NCBI RefSeq assembly: GCF_001277995.1
Contig: NZ_CP009220.1
Coordinates: 1,860,001-1,924,000 of the forward strand
Length of the DNA stretch: 64,000 nt
Direction of reading: 5' to 3'
Origin: Corynebacterium deserti GIMN1.010
Lineage (GTDB): Bacteria > Actinomycetota > Actinomycetes > Mycobacteriales > Mycobacteriaceae
In this document: positions 1 through 8,608 of the stretch, one piece after another
How positions within the stretch are numbered: position 1 is the stretch's first letter
How the letters are laid out: the number at the start of each line of letters is the position of its first letter
Position numbers and translations under genes: made by a program
The notes under the pieces: generated by a model
Database searches by the model: none
What the model saw: the letters and a program-made list of their open reading frames with translations, nothing else
What the model was told of the DNA's origin: nothing

Positions 1-155
1 CCCATATCAAGTCCCATGGCCAACATGAAGCTCATGCCCACAAGTCCGAGGAAAGAATACACCGAAATGAAAATGATCATCGTCCATGCCGCGGTGTTGC
101 CTTTGACGGTGCGTCGCCACAAGGTGGCTTGAAGTTTCAGTAGTGTCTTGGTCAT
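1..155 (-). CDS. ABC-2 type transporter permease, N-terminal fragment
   Basis: This is the first 51 codons of a gene that runs off the left edge. The ATG at 155 overlaps the stop codon of the ATPase gene upstream by 4 bp (ATGA), so the two are probably translationally coupled. The visible protein begins MTKTLLKLQATLWRRT and then enters a hydrophobic stretch (IIFISVYSFLGLVGM), as expected for the first membrane helix of an ABC-2 type permease. Family assignment rests mainly on the neighbour. The transported substrate cannot be told. Confidence 0.6.
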   Translation of the reverse strand, partial: MTKTLLKLQATLWRRTVKGNTAAWTMIIFISVYSFLGLVGMSFMLAMGLDM

Positions 156-964
156 TGTGGTGGCTCCTGTTCAGTGGTAGAGCCACCTAGCCATGACAGT
201 GAGCCTTCGTGGAGAGCTCCACCACCGACAATGTCGACAAATACATCCGTCAGCGACTTGCCTTTTCGAACCTCATCAACATGGCCGGCGATCTCGACGA
301 CGCCTTTGTTGATGATGGCGACGTGATCACACAGCCCCTCCACCAACTCCATAACATGCGAACTCAGCACAACCGTTCCACCTGATGCAGCGAAGTTTCG
401 CAAGATTTGTTGGATTAGGCGCCCCGACACTGGATCCACGGCTTCCAACGGCTCATCAAGGATGAGGACCTGAGGATTGTGAAGCAGCGCTTGGGCCAAC
501 AGGATCTTTTTCGTCATACCTGCTGAGTAGTCAACGATTTTCTTGTCACCGGTGTCACCGAGGCCGAGGGCGTCGAGAAGCTCTGTACTACGTTGGTGAA
601 CCACCCCCTCATCCAGCCCGCGCAGCGCACCTACATAAGTGAGTAACTCTTGGCCCGAGAGTCGATCAAAAATGGGCAAGCCGTCGGCGAGGAGTCCCAT
701 TGCGTCCTTGGCGTTGGTTGGTTCCTCCCACACGTTAAAACCGGCGATCCATGCGCTGCCGCGAGTGGGTCGAATCAATCCTGTTGCCATCGAGAGCATC
801 GTGGTTTTACCAGCACCGTTTGGGCCAACGATGCCATAAATGGCACCACGGGGAATGTCGAGGTTGAGTTCGGATACCACCGTGGCATCACCATAAGTTT
901 TGGTGAGTCCACGCACAGCAAACGCCTGGGTCGAAGGATCAGTGGGAGATATGGGATGTGTCAT
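152..964 (-). CDS. ABC transporter ATP-binding protein
   Basis: A 270-residue ATPase that would energise the membrane permease encoded next. Visible motifs are Walker A (GPNGAGKTT), a signature loop with the atypical sequence YSAGMTKK instead of LSGGQ, Walker B followed by Glu (VLILDEPLEAVDP) and an H-loop (VVLSSHVMEL). The layout is that of ABC-2 type drug or antibiotic exporters. I start it at the ATG at 964 (MTHPISPTD); the frame stays open further upstream, but through the rlmN terminator and without family similarity. The gene overlaps the permease start by 4 bp. Substrate unknown. Confidence 0.85.
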   Translation of the reverse strand: MTHPISPTDPSTQAFAVRGLTKTYGDATVVSELNLDIPRGAIYGIVGPNGAGKTTMLSMATGLIRPTRGSAWIAGFNVWEEPTNAKDAMGLLADGLPIFDRLSGQELLTYVGALRGLDEGVVHQRSTELLDALGLGDTGDKKIVDYSAGMTKKILLAQALLHNPQVLILDEPLEAVDPVSGRLIQQILRNFAASGGTVVLSSHVMELVEGLCDHVAIINKGVVEIAGHVDEVRKGKSLTDVFVDIVGGGALHEGSLSWLGGSTTEQEPPQ

Positions 965-1037
965 CAAGTAGGTCCTTGGGATGATCGGCGGCATGCTCAA
1001 ATTTCTTCGCCCCCTCAACGGTACCAGCGAGAACAAA

Positions 1038-1079
1038 TGAAAAAGGCCTGTTGGTATCGATGATCGATACCAACAGGCC
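1038..1079 (-). terminator. Intrinsic terminator after rlmN
   Basis: Two 17-bp arms (1045-1061 and 1063-1079) form a near-perfect inverted repeat. Read on the minus strand they are followed by a run of T residues. The hairpin begins 16 bp after the rlmN stop, so it should end rlmN transcription ahead of the ABC transporter genes. Confidence 0.85.
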
Positions 1080-1095
1080 GTGGAAGAAGGCGTCG

Positions 1096-2196
1096 TTAAG
1101 CGCTTTCCTCTGCTGCCAGCTGACCGCAAGCTGCGGCAATTTCTTGCCCCTTGGTGTCGCGGACCGTACACGGTACGCCCTTCGCGATCACGCGGCGAAC
1201 GAACTCATCCTGACGAGCCTTCGGCGCAGCATCCCACTTGGAACCTGGAGTTGGGTTCAACGGAATGAGATTGACGTGGACACGGGAACCCAACGCCTTG
1301 TGCAGCTTCTCACCCAGCATGTCAGCGCGCCAATCCTGGTCGTTGACGTCACGGATCAATGCGTACTCAATGGACACGCGGCGGCCGGACTTATCGGCGT
1401 AGTAACGAGCAGCGTCCAAAACCTCAGCGACAGGCCAACGGTTGTTAACCGGCACCAAGGTGTCACGGAGCTCATCGTCTGGGGTGTGCAGGGAAACAGC
1501 CAAGGTGACAGACATCTCTTCGTCGGCAAGCTTCCTGATCGCAGGCGCCAAGCCCACGGTGGACACAGTGACACTGCGCTGAGAAATACCAAAGCCCGAC
1601 GGGCTGGGCTGCGTGATCTGTCGAACCGCGGACACCACGCGCTTGTAGTTAGCCAACGGCTCACCCATGCCCATAAACACAATGTTAGACAAACGACCGC
1701 CCTCTGTCTGCATCGTTGCAGCAGCATTGCGGACTTGGTCCACGATCTCACCGATGGAAAGGTTACGATCCAAACCGCCCTGGCCGGTTGCGCAGAATGG
1801 ACACGCCATGCCACAGCCAGCCTGAGAGGAAATACACAGCGTAGAGCGATCAGAATAACGCATGAGAACGGACTCTAGAAGCGTGCCATCGTGCAGCTTC
1901 CACAACGTCTTTTGCGTTTGATCATCATCGGTCTCCACCACGCGTAGAGGCTCCATCAAGGTAGGAAACAGCGCATCCTTGACCTCCTGGCGGACACCTT
2001 CAGGCAAATCCGTCATGGTCAAAGGATCAGCTTCAAGCCTGCCGTAGTAGTGGCGGGCGATCTGATTGAGGCGGAATTTGGGCAAGCCCAACTCCTTGAG
2101 GGCATCAATACGTGCCTCATCATTCAAGTCTGCGAAGTGGGTTGGCGGCATGCCACGTTTGGGCGCGTTAAAAACCAGTGGTACAGGAGTAGCCAT
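1096..2196 (-). CDS. rlmN: 23S rRNA (adenine-2503-C2)/tRNA methyltransferase RlmN
   Basis: A radical-SAM enzyme that methylates C2 of A2503 in 23S rRNA and A37 in some tRNAs, in the cytoplasm. The 366-residue protein has the usual family length. The 4Fe-4S cluster motif CxxxCxxC is at Cys128, Cys132 and Cys135 ([11 protein letters not shown]). The conserved C-terminal Cys357 (AAACGQL) matches the methyl-carrying cysteine of the family. The GEPLANY segment fits the SAM-binding region. It starts at an ATG and ends just before a strong terminator. A LapA-domain gene diverges upstream with about 90 bp between them. Confidence 0.95.
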   Translation of the reverse strand: MATPVPLVFNAPKRGMPPTHFADLNDEARIDALKELGLPKFRLNQIARHYYGRLEADPLTMTDLPEGVRQEVKDALFPTLMEPLRVVETDDDQTQKTLWKLHDGTLLESVLMRYSDRSTLCISSQAGCGMACPFCATGQGGLDRNLSIGEIVDQVRNAAATMQTEGGRLSNIVFMGMGEPLANYKRVVSAVRQITQPSPSGFGISQRSVTVSTVGLAPAIRKLADEEMSVTLAVSLHTPDDELRDTLVPVNNRWPVAEVLDAARYYADKSGRRVSIEYALIRDVNDQDWRADMLGEKLHKALGSRVHVNLIPLNPTPGSKWDAAPKARQDEFVRRVIAKGVPCTVRDTKGQEIAAACGQLAAEESA

Positions 2197-2288
2197 AATG
2201 TCCCTATTCTTTCAGATGTTATGTAATTGTTGAACTTATTGGGCGGTTATCAGTGGCGAAAACATGATTCTGCGAGTTCAATGGCTAT

Positions 2289-2765
2289 ATGAGCAATAGA
2301 CCTATGGATCCTCATGAGACCAGCCGGAATGACCTTCCAACCTGTTTAGACCCAGCATACGAGGGCAACAGTGATTCAAACCAGGTTGGAAGCACAGAAA
2401 TTCCAGCCGACTCATCCGTGACGGCTAACACTCCCGCGATCCAGGAAGAACCTGCTTACACCGAGCCAAAATCTTCAAAATCTAGGGCTGAATCTAAGCC
2501 TGAGGTGGCGCCCAAGTCGACCGTCGCTGGCGGAACCTGGGTGGCATTGATCATCGGTGCAATCCTCTTGATTGTTCTTTTGGTCTTCATCATGCAGAAC
2601 CAGACCAATGTAGAGCTTAACCTCTTTATGTGGTCGTTCCAATTCCCTGCCGGAGTCGGATTCCTTCTCGCAGCTATCACTGGTGCGTTGATCATGGCAC
2701 TCGTCGGTGGAGTTCGTATGTTTGAGTACCGCCGTCAGCTGAGGAAGATTCGTAAGGCATTGTAA
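2289..2765 (+). CDS. LapA-domain (DUF1049) membrane protein
   Basis: A 158-residue protein. The first 80 residues are polar and probably disordered. Two hydrophobic helices follow, around residues 84-105 (WVALIIGAILLIVLLVFIM) and 118-140, with a short basic tail (EYRRQLRKIRKAL). The QNQTNVELNLFMWSF stretch between the helices is typical of the LapA / DUF1049 domain. In E. coli LapA works with LPS assembly, which does not apply to a mycolate bacterium, so the role here is unknown. No good ribosome-binding site precedes the ATG at 2289. A second Met five codons in is an alternative start. Confidence 0.75.
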   Translation: MSNRPMDPHETSRNDLPTCLDPAYEGNSDSNQVGSTEIPADSSVTANTPAIQEEPAYTEPKSSKSRAESKPEVAPKSTVAGGTWVALIIGAILLIVLLVFIMQNQTNVELNLFMWSFQFPAGVGFLLAAITGALIMALVGGVRMFEYRRQLRKIRKAL

Positions 2766-2797
2766 CGTTTTGACCTTTCATTAGGTGGATATAGAAA

Positions 2798-2850
2798 TAC
2801 AAAAAGCGTTGGCACTCCGAAGTTCTTCGGAGTGCCAACGCTTTTTGTAT
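2798..2850. terminator. Bidirectional terminator between LapA-like gene and cdsA
   Basis: A long inverted repeat with about 23-bp arms and a 4-nt loop lies between two converging genes. It has A-rich and T-rich flanks, so it can end transcription from both sides. Confidence 0.9.
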
Positions 2851-2877
2851 AGCTTGTGGCCTGTTTAGCTTGCGTTC

Positions 2878-3771
2878 TTAGACCGGGTACGAGCTGCTGA
2901 CCACACTGAGAATTAACCAGGTGACCATCGCAGCTGGAAGCATGCCGTCGAGGCGATCCATCAGACCTCCGTGGCCAGGGAGCAAATGGGACATATCTTT
3001 AATACCCAGGTCGCGCTTGAACTGGGATTCCACAAGATCACCGAGAGTGGCACAAACAACCAGCGCACAACCCAAAATCACGCCGAGCCACCAGTGGTGT
3101 TCAAGAAGAAAATGCACACTCAGTGCACCTGTCACAGAGCCCAGAACCACGGAACCAGCAAAGCCTTCCCACGACTTCTTGGGGCTTACCAACGGAGCCA
3201 TAGGGTGTGAGCCAAAGAAAACGCCGGCGATGTAACCACCCACATCAGAGCTGATCACGCACAACATAAAGGTCAAGATGAAGTACGTTCCCGGAACGGA
3301 ATGGTTCTCCATCAACGACAGCATGGCAGCAAAACTGCCAAACAACGGAATCCACGTTAAAACGAAAATGCCCACTGAGGTGTCTCGAAGGTAGTTTCGA
3401 GCTTCTTTGTCTGCACCGTTGTAGAAAATTCTGAAATACATGAGCACAAGCACCGTTGCAACGTAAGACGCAAGAATACCCATCGTGCCAAACGGCCACG
3501 ATAGCCACACGATTGCTTGTCCACCGATAATCATGATCGGCATTGGCAGGTGATAGCCGCTTTCCTTCAGTCGGCTTCCTACCTCCCAGGTTGCTCCAGC
3601 CATCGCGCCTGAGACGACGATGTACCAACCCCAGGGGCTGAGCAAGATTCCAAGAAGAACCAAGACGCCAAGTCCGACGCCCACGCCAATAGCTGCCTTG
3701 AGATTTCGGCCGGCATTGTTTTTGGGTTTGGGCATCCGCATGGACCGGTGATGGTGCTCCGGCTCAGTCAT
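2878..3771 (-). CDS. cdsA: Phosphatidate cytidylyltransferase
   Basis: Makes CDP-diacylglycerol from phosphatidic acid and CTP in the cytoplasmic membrane, the branch point for phosphatidylglycerol, cardiolipin and phosphatidylinositol. The protein has 297 residues, a polar basic N-terminus and about eight hydrophobic segments. The family signature is near the C-terminus: GDLVESQFKRDLGIKD, then GHGGLMDRLDG, with the expected Asp and Lys-Arg residues. AAGGAG lies close before the ATG. It follows frr on the same strand, separated by a hairpin. Confidence 0.92.
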   Translation of the reverse strand: MTEPEHHHRSMRMPKPKNNAGRNLKAAIGVGVGLGVLVLLGILLSPWGWYIVVSGAMAGATWEVGSRLKESGYHLPMPIMIIGGQAIVWLSWPFGTMGILASYVATVLVLMYFRIFYNGADKEARNYLRDTSVGIFVLTWIPLFGSFAAMLSLMENHSVPGTYFILTFMLCVISSDVGGYIAGVFFGSHPMAPLVSPKKSWEGFAGSVVLGSVTGALSVHFLLEHHWWLGVILGCALVVCATLGDLVESQFKRDLGIKDMSHLLPGHGGLMDRLDGMLPAAMVTWLILSVVSSSYPV

Positions 3772-3906
3772 GGGTTCTCCTTGGGGTGTTAAAACATTAT
3801 CTCTGTTGATGGTGCCAGCATTGGTGCCAAAATTCGTTTAAACACGGCGACACATGGTAAATCATGGTGAAACGCTGTGAAACGAGGTTAGGCAGGGCGC
3901 CAAACA

Positions 3907-3952
3907 CAAGAAAGCGTCGCCTCGTTCGTCATGTTGACGATGAAACGACGAC
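3907..3952 (-). terminator. Probable frr terminator
   Basis: An imperfect hairpin just after frr on the minus strand. GTCGTCGTTTC pairs with a GACGAACGAGGCGACG-like arm, and a TTTCTT tail follows. It separates frr from cdsA. Confidence 0.6.
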
Positions 3953-3985
3953 TTTTCTTATTTGTGGGATGCTCGATGGTGGTGT

Positions 3986-4543
3986 TTAAACCTCCATCAG
4001 CTCCTTTTCCTTGCGGGAAACGACTTCATCGATCTGCTCAACGTAACGACCGGTAACCTTGTCCAGCTCTTTTTCTGCTGCCTGGACTTCGTCTTCACCG
4101 GCGTCGCCGTCTTTTTGCAGCTTCTTCAGCTGATCCATGCCCTTGCGACGGACGTTACGGATGGCAATCTTGCCGTCTTCGCCCTTGCTCTTGGCCAGCT
4201 TCACCATGTCTTTACGACGCTCTTCGGTGAGCTGAGGGATAGTCACGCGCAGCACCTGGCCGTCATTGGTGGGGTTCACACCAAGATCGGAGTTGCGGAT
4301 AGCGTTTTCAATCTCCTGCATCGCGGACATCTCATAAGGCTTAATGAGCAGCATGCGTGGCTCAGGAACAGAGATGCTGGACATCTGCGTAATAGGAGTA
4401 GGTACGCCGTAGTACTCCGCCATAACGCCGTTGAACATCGCAGGGTTTGCTCGTCCGGTACGAATGGTGGTCAAATCCTCGCGGGTGTGCTCGACCGTGG
4501 AGGTCATGCGCTCTTCTGCTTCAAACAGAATTTCATCAATCAT
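3986..4543 (-). CDS. frr: Ribosome recycling factor
   Basis: Releases ribosomes from mRNA after termination, together with EF-G. It has the standard length of 185 residues. The sequence shows the usual start ([13 protein letters not shown]), the conserved [10 protein letters not shown] motif and the [14 protein letters not shown] segment of the three-helix bundle, followed by a C-terminal helix with [17 protein letters not shown] precedes the ATG by about 6 nt. It lies 111 bp after pyrH on the same strand, an order conserved across bacteria. Confidence 0.97.
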   Translation of the reverse strand: MIDEILFEAEERMTSTVEHTREDLTTIRTGRANPAMFNGVMAEYYGVPTPITQMSSISVPEPRMLLIKPYEMSAMQEIENAIRNSDLGVNPTNDGQVLRVTIPQLTEERRKDMVKLAKSKGEDGKIAIRNVRRKGMDQLKKLQKDGDAGEDEVQAAEKELDKVTGRYVEQIDEVVSRKEKELMEV

Positions 4544-4654
4544 TTTTTACTCCTGTAGTTTCACCGTGTGGAGCCGCACGCATTCGGCTAAAAGACCCGA
4601 ATCCGCAACCAGTGCTAAAGATGGTGCTCCACACATTCAACACAAATTAATCTA

Positions 4655-5386
4655 TCAGGACTCTACGAGAGTTCCGATGCGCTCGCCGCTTACGGCACGA
4701 GCAATGTTGCCCTCAGTGAGCAAGTTAAACACGAGAATAGGCATCTTGTTGTCCATGCAGAGGCTGAATGCGGTGGCATCTGCAACCTTGAGCCCCTTTT
4801 CAATAACTTCCTTAGGGGTAATCTCGGTGAAAAGTTCTGCATCTGGGTTGGTGCGTGGATCATCGCTGTACACGCCGTCGACAGCCTTAGCCATAAGCAA
4901 GACATCGCAACCGATTTCCAGGGCGCGCTGAGCAGCAGTGGTGTCGGTGGAGAAATATGGCATACCCATGCCAGCACCGAAGATGACAACGCGTCCCTTT
5001 TCCAGGTGGCGTTCTGCTCGCAGTGGCAGGTAAGGTTCTGCAACCTGCGCCATGTTGATGGCGGTCTGTACGCGGCATTCAACACCGTGCTGGCCGAGGA
5101 AGTCCTGGAGCGCGAGGCAGTTCATGACGGTGCCGAGCATGCCCATGTAGTCAGATCGTGCACGGTCCATGCCACGCTGCTGGAGCTCAGCACCACGGAA
5201 GAAGTTGCCACCACCGATGACGACTGCGATTTCCGCTCCACTGCGAGCTACCTCTGCGATCTGGCGTGCAACGTTGTCCACTACATCAGGGTCGATGCCG
5301 ACTTTGCCGCCACCAAACATTTCACCTCCGAGCTTCAACATCACTCGTTTGAATGCAGTACGGGGTTGTTCACTTGAGGTGGTCAC
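4655..5386 (-). CDS. pyrH: Uridylate kinase (UMP kinase)
   Basis: Phosphorylates UMP to UDP in pyrimidine nucleotide synthesis. The bacterial hexameric family has an amino-acid-kinase fold. Visible motifs are the KLGGEMFGG phosphate loop, IGGGNFFRG, and a nucleotide-binding stretch ending [12 protein letters not shown] choose the GTG at 5386 (VTTSSEQ) because GAAGGAG lies about 9 nt upstream. A TTG 11 codons earlier has no such site. The result is 243 residues, the usual length. Upstream lies a structured leader that may control expression. Confidence 0.95.
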   Translation of the reverse strand: MTTSSEQPRTAFKRVMLKLGGEMFGGGKVGIDPDVVDNVARQIAEVARSGAEIAVVIGGGNFFRGAELQQRGMDRARSDYMGMLGTVMNCLALQDFLGQHGVECRVQTAINMAQVAEPYLPLRAERHLEKGRVVIFGAGMGMPYFSTDTTAAQRALEIGCDVLLMAKAVDGVYSDDPRTNPDAELFTEITPKEVIEKGLKVADATAFSLCMDNKMPILVFNLLTEGNIARAVSGERIGTLVES

Positions 5387-5435
5387 CGTGGTGTTCTCCT
5401 TCAGTAGGGGTTTTGCCAACCGCTAAAAAGCAACG

Positions 5436-5526
5436 GCAGAATAAGCACTTTCGGCCGTAAGGGCGCTCCCGCGTGATCCCCCACAACGTGGTGGTGGCTC
5501 AGTGCTCGGGGCACCCTTATTCCTGC
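5436..5526 (-). promoter_or_regulatory. Candidate structured leader or attenuator upstream of pyrH
   Basis: Read on the minus strand, the element begins GCAGGAATAAGGGTGC and ends GCTTATTCTGC. The ends can pair over about 10 bp with one bulged G. The same 5' segment (AATAAGGGTGC) can instead pair with GCGCCCTTA further in. A third possibility joins ACGGC to GCCGT just before TGCTTTTT, which would be terminator-like. These pairings exclude one another. The pyrH start lies about 50 nt downstream. No known Rfam class was recognised. Function is inferred. Confidence 0.5.
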
Positions 5527-5850
5527 GTTCCGATCTTACATTGACCTTAACAATGAGTTCGGAAGGGTTGGGGTTATATGAGGTTTTTGAGCGCATTGTT
5601 TCAAACAGCACTGCTTGAATGCTGAATGGCATTGGGTAGCGCTTTGAAAGTCTTTTTTGCGGGCGTCGAGCCAGTAGTTTGGGCAAGTAGGTCGAGCCAG
5701 CACTTTGAGAAAGAGTTTTGTGCAAGTGTTTTGCGCAGAATGAAGCCCCACGACCAACACTTTTAAAAGTTGATACGCGGGGCGATTCATATTCACACCA
5801 TTAAGAAACGATATCTCTCTTAAAGGCGTCAGTGGCGGGCCGGTAAAGGC
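5527..5850. other. pyrH-tsf intergenic remainder
   Basis: About 320 bp without a credible gene. It should hold the pyrH promoter. A TGTAAGAT sequence on the minus strand near 5540 is a possible -10 region. A palindromic TTTTAAAA core at about 5760-5770, with GCCCC and GGGGC outside, may be the tsf terminator, though no clear T run follows. Confidence 0.4.
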
Positions 5851-6678
5851 TTAAGCCTGGCCGACCTCGAAGCGTGCGAATGCGGTGACGGTTGCGCCAG
5901 CCTCATCCAGGAGAGCCTTCACGGTCTTCTTGCTGTCGGAAACGGAAGCCTGCTCGAGCAGAACGTTTTCCTTGTAGAAGCCGTTGAGACGACCCTCAAC
6001 GATCTTAGGGATAGCCTGCTCTGGCTTGCCCTCTTCGCGGGTGATCTGCTCAGCGATGGAGCGCTCCTTCTCGACGACCTTTGCAGGAACGTCTTCACGG
6101 GTGAGGTAAGAAGCCTTCAGAGCAGCAATCTGCATTGCAGCCTGACGTGCAGCCTCTTCAGCCTCTGGGGTCTCGCCGGAGAATCCAACAAGAACGCCAA
6201 CTGCTGGTGGCAGGTCAGCGGAACGCTGGTGGAGGTAGACAGCGGTCTTGTCGCCTTCGACGGTGACTGCGCGGCGAAGCTCAAGCTTCTCACCGATCTT
6301 TGCAGAGAACTCCTGCAGAGCAGCGTCTGCGGACTGTCCATCGAGATCAACAGCTGCGAGCTCTTCTGGGGAGTTAGCCTTAACAGCAGCGGCTGCTTCA
6401 GCAACCTTTGCAGCAAATTCCTTGAACTCAGCGTTCTTTGCAACGAAGTCGGTCTCAGAGTTGACCTCGATCATGGTGTTGCCAGAAACTGCAACCAGAC
6501 CTTCGGTAGCGTTACGCTCTGCACGCTTTCCGACGTCCTTTGCGCCCTTGATGCGCAGGATCTCAACAGCCTTGTCGAAGTCGCCTGCGGACTCCTCCAG
6601 TGCCTTCTTGCAGTCGAGCATGCCGGAACCGGTGAGTTCGCGGAGCTTCTTAACATCCGCAGCGGTGTAGTTCGCCAT
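5851..6678 (-). CDS. tsf: Translation elongation factor Ts
   Basis: The guanine-nucleotide exchange factor for EF-Tu. The protein has 275 residues, typical for actinobacteria. The N-terminal UBA-like domain ([20 protein letters not shown]) and the conserved [10 protein letters not shown] motif that contacts EF-Tu are both clear. AAAGGAGG lies before the ATG. It is downstream of rpsB on the same strand, but a strong hairpin between them suggests that part of its expression is separate from rpsB. Confidence 0.97.
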   Translation of the reverse strand: MANYTAADVKKLRELTGSGMLDCKKALEESAGDFDKAVEILRIKGAKDVGKRAERNATEGLVAVSGNTMIEVNSETDFVAKNAEFKEFAAKVAEAAAAVKANSPEELAAVDLDGQSADAALQEFSAKIGEKLELRRAVTVEGDKTAVYLHQRSADLPPAVGVLVGFSGETPEAEEAARQAAMQIAALKASYLTREDVPAKVVEKERSIAEQITREEGKPEQAIPKIVEGRLNGFYKENVLLEQASVSDSKKTVKALLDEAGATVTAFARFEVGQA

Positions 6679-6820
6679 TACGGGGCGATCCTCCTTTTGT
6701 ATGGATAATTAATGCTTTACAAGCTTAGGTTAGGGCACGATGGCCCTGCCCGCCCGTCTAAAAAGCGATCGTACATGGAATTAATCCATGACGTGGGGAC
6801 GCTGACGGGGGTGGCTGCCC

Positions 6821-6883
6821 AAAAAGCCCCCACGGCGATGAAATTTTTCTTAAGTCAAAGTTCCATTGTCGTGGGGGCTTTTA
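6821..6883. terminator. Terminator between rpsB and tsf
   Basis: Two 19-bp arms with two mismatches (AAAAGCCCCCACG and its complement) lie around a 23-nt loop. There are A residues on one side and T residues on the other, so it can work in either direction. It lies right after rpsB and should lower or stop read-through into tsf. Confidence 0.85.
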
Positions 6884-6918
6884 ATGGTCAGCTATCTGCC
6901 GTAGCAGAGTAAATCAGC

Positions 6919-7716
6919 TTACTCAGCTGCTGGTGCCTCTTCAGACTCAGCTGCTGATGCTTCTTCTGCTTCGGTCTCAGGCTTTGCGTCGCCTGCAGCT
7001 TCCTTAGCAGCTGCGAGCTGGCGCTCTTCGCGTGCCTTCTTGCCCTCTTCCACAGCGGTGGAGATAACGCGGGAAAGCAGTGCGGTGGAGCGGATTGCGT
7101 CGTCGTTGCCAGGAACTGGGAAATCAACAACGTCTGGGTCGCAGTTGGTGTCCAGGATTGCAACAACAGGGATGTTCAGCTTGTGAGCCTCAGCAACCGC
7201 AATGTGCTCCTTGTTGGTGTCGATGATCCACAGTGCGGAAGGCACGCGGGTCATTTCAGCGATACCACCGAGGACGCGCTCGAGCTTGATGCGCTCGCGG
7301 GTGAGCATGAGGACTTCGCGCTTGGTGCGACCCTCGTAGCCGTTTTCTGCAGCATCCATTGCCTGCAGTTCCTTCATGCGGTTCAGACGCTTGGAAACGG
7401 TCTGGAAGTTGGTCAGCATGCCACCGAGCCAACGGTGATTCACGTAAGGCATACCAACGCGGTCCGCCTCAACCTGAACAGCTTCCTGGGCCTGCTTCTT
7501 GGTGCCGACAAAGAGAACGGTGCCACCGTGCGCAACGGTTTCCTTGACGAACTCGAAGGCCTGATCGATGTAGGTCAGGGTCTGCTGGAGGTCAATGATG
7601 TAGATGCCATTGCGCTCGGTGAAGATGAAGCGGCGCATCTTTGGGTTCCAGCGGCGGGTCTGGTGGCCAAAGTGCACACCAGCATCGAGAAGCTCTCGCA
7701 TGGTTACGACTGCCAT
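6919..7716 (-). CDS. rpsB: 30S ribosomal protein S2
   Basis: A structural protein of the small ribosomal subunit. The 265 residues show both S2 signatures (the start [20 protein letters not shown] and the later [12 protein letters not shown]). The C-terminal 40 residues are Ala/Glu-rich and probably flexible, as is usual for corynebacterial S2. GAAAGGGG precedes the ATG. It leads the rpsB-tsf-pyrH-frr block. Confidence 0.97.
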   Translation of the reverse strand: MAVVTMRELLDAGVHFGHQTRRWNPKMRRFIFTERNGIYIIDLQQTLTYIDQAFEFVKETVAHGGTVLFVGTKKQAQEAVQVEADRVGMPYVNHRWLGGMLTNFQTVSKRLNRMKELQAMDAAENGYEGRTKREVLMLTRERIKLERVLGGIAEMTRVPSALWIIDTNKEHIAVAEAHKLNIPVVAILDTNCDPDVVDFPVPGNDDAIRSTALLSRVISTAVEEGKKAREERQLAAAKEAAGDAKPETEAEEASAAESEEAPAAE

Positions 7717-8125
7717 GGTAAGCCCCTTTCATAAGTCTAAAGGTTTCGGTTTTGAAAATTTGTGCAGGTTTTTATCCTGCACCCTAGCGATGGTTTCCCA
7801 GCTCAACACCCTTAAATCCCGCAAAGAATTTAGGGACCTCGTTGCTCCGGAGTCAGATAAATTCATGTGACGCCACCGCGCGTAGTCAATGCGTTGATCA
7901 ATTTTTGTTGACACCCTTGTGTTTGACATCTGGGCACAGCAAAAGCCAATTCGGACACACTGCTGCCGACAAGCTTACATACTTTGACCTGCATTCCCAA
8001 ACGGTGGAGCCTCATCTGTGGATAACTACTCTCAGGTTAGTCCCCATCATTCACATGAGCCCCACTATCCACAGCTGCCGATTCCAGCGCTCGACGGATC
8101 TGGTGTCGTTAGCAAAGCTTGAAAT
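7717..8125. other. Divergent control region between rpsB and M23-like gene
   Basis: About 410 bp with no credible gene. Close to rpsB a perfect 7-bp hairpin (GTGCAGG at 7762-7768, CCTGCAC at 7776-7782) would sit in its 5' untranslated RNA. A possible minus-strand promoter (TTGACT near 7885) lies above it. At 8017-8025 and 8065-8073 are TGTGGATAA and CTATCCACA, a DnaA-box-like inverted pair. Confidence 0.4.
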
Positions 8126-8608
8126 ATGACTTACAATTATCGGTGTATCTTAGCCCTCGCGCTCGCTCTAGCCCTCTCGTACTCCCCTTCCCTCGCTCAT
8201 GCGTATATCAATCCCGCATCGGGATCTCCACGTGCTGGAACGGTTCTTCGGAGTTTCGATAAACCTGAACACAACTGGCTGCCTGGTCACCGTGGCGTCG
8301 ATTTGCCATTAGACATCGGTGCACAGGTGCTCGCCAGCGACGATGGAACCGTCGCATTTGCTGGGGTTGTGGTCGGCACTCCGACAGTTTCCATTGATCA
8401 TCCAGACGGAGTGCGCACCACCTATCAGCCAGTTCATGCCCACGTTACAGTCGGGGAGTCCGTAAAAGAAGGCGACCTCATCGGCACTCTCGGCCATCCG
8501 ACCACCAATTTTCCCGGACTGCAGTGGGGTGCGAAAATCGGCGACGACTATATCAATCCCATTTCCCTGCTTCCGAAACCGACAATTAGGCTCAAACCCC
8601 TCACCTAA
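8126..8608 (+). CDS. Secreted M23-family protein, probably catalytically dead
   Basis: A 160-residue exported protein. The signal peptide covers residues 1-26 (LALALALALSYSPSLAHA) and an LytM-like peptidase fold follows. The first zinc ligands are present as His55 and Asp59 (HRGVD). The second conserved site, normally LHWG in actinobacterial homologues, reads GLQWG with Gln133 in place of His. The HxH motif is therefore lost and endopeptidase activity is doubtful. It could bind peptidoglycan or activate another hydrolase. It converges with xerC and their stop codons overlap. No clear ribosome-binding site is seen. Confidence 0.75.
   Translation: MTYNYRCILALALALALSYSPSLAHAYINPASGSPRAGTVLRSFDKPEHNWLPGHRGVDLPLDIGAQVLASDDGTVAFAGVVVGTPTVSIDHPDGVRTTYQPVHAHVTVGESVKEGDLIGTLGHPTTNFPGLQWGAKIGDDYINPISLLPKPTIRLKPLT

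Noticed and set aside
5423..5725. A 100-codon minus-strand frame upstream of pyrH
   Set aside because: No family, no convincing ribosome-binding site, and it covers the structured leader.
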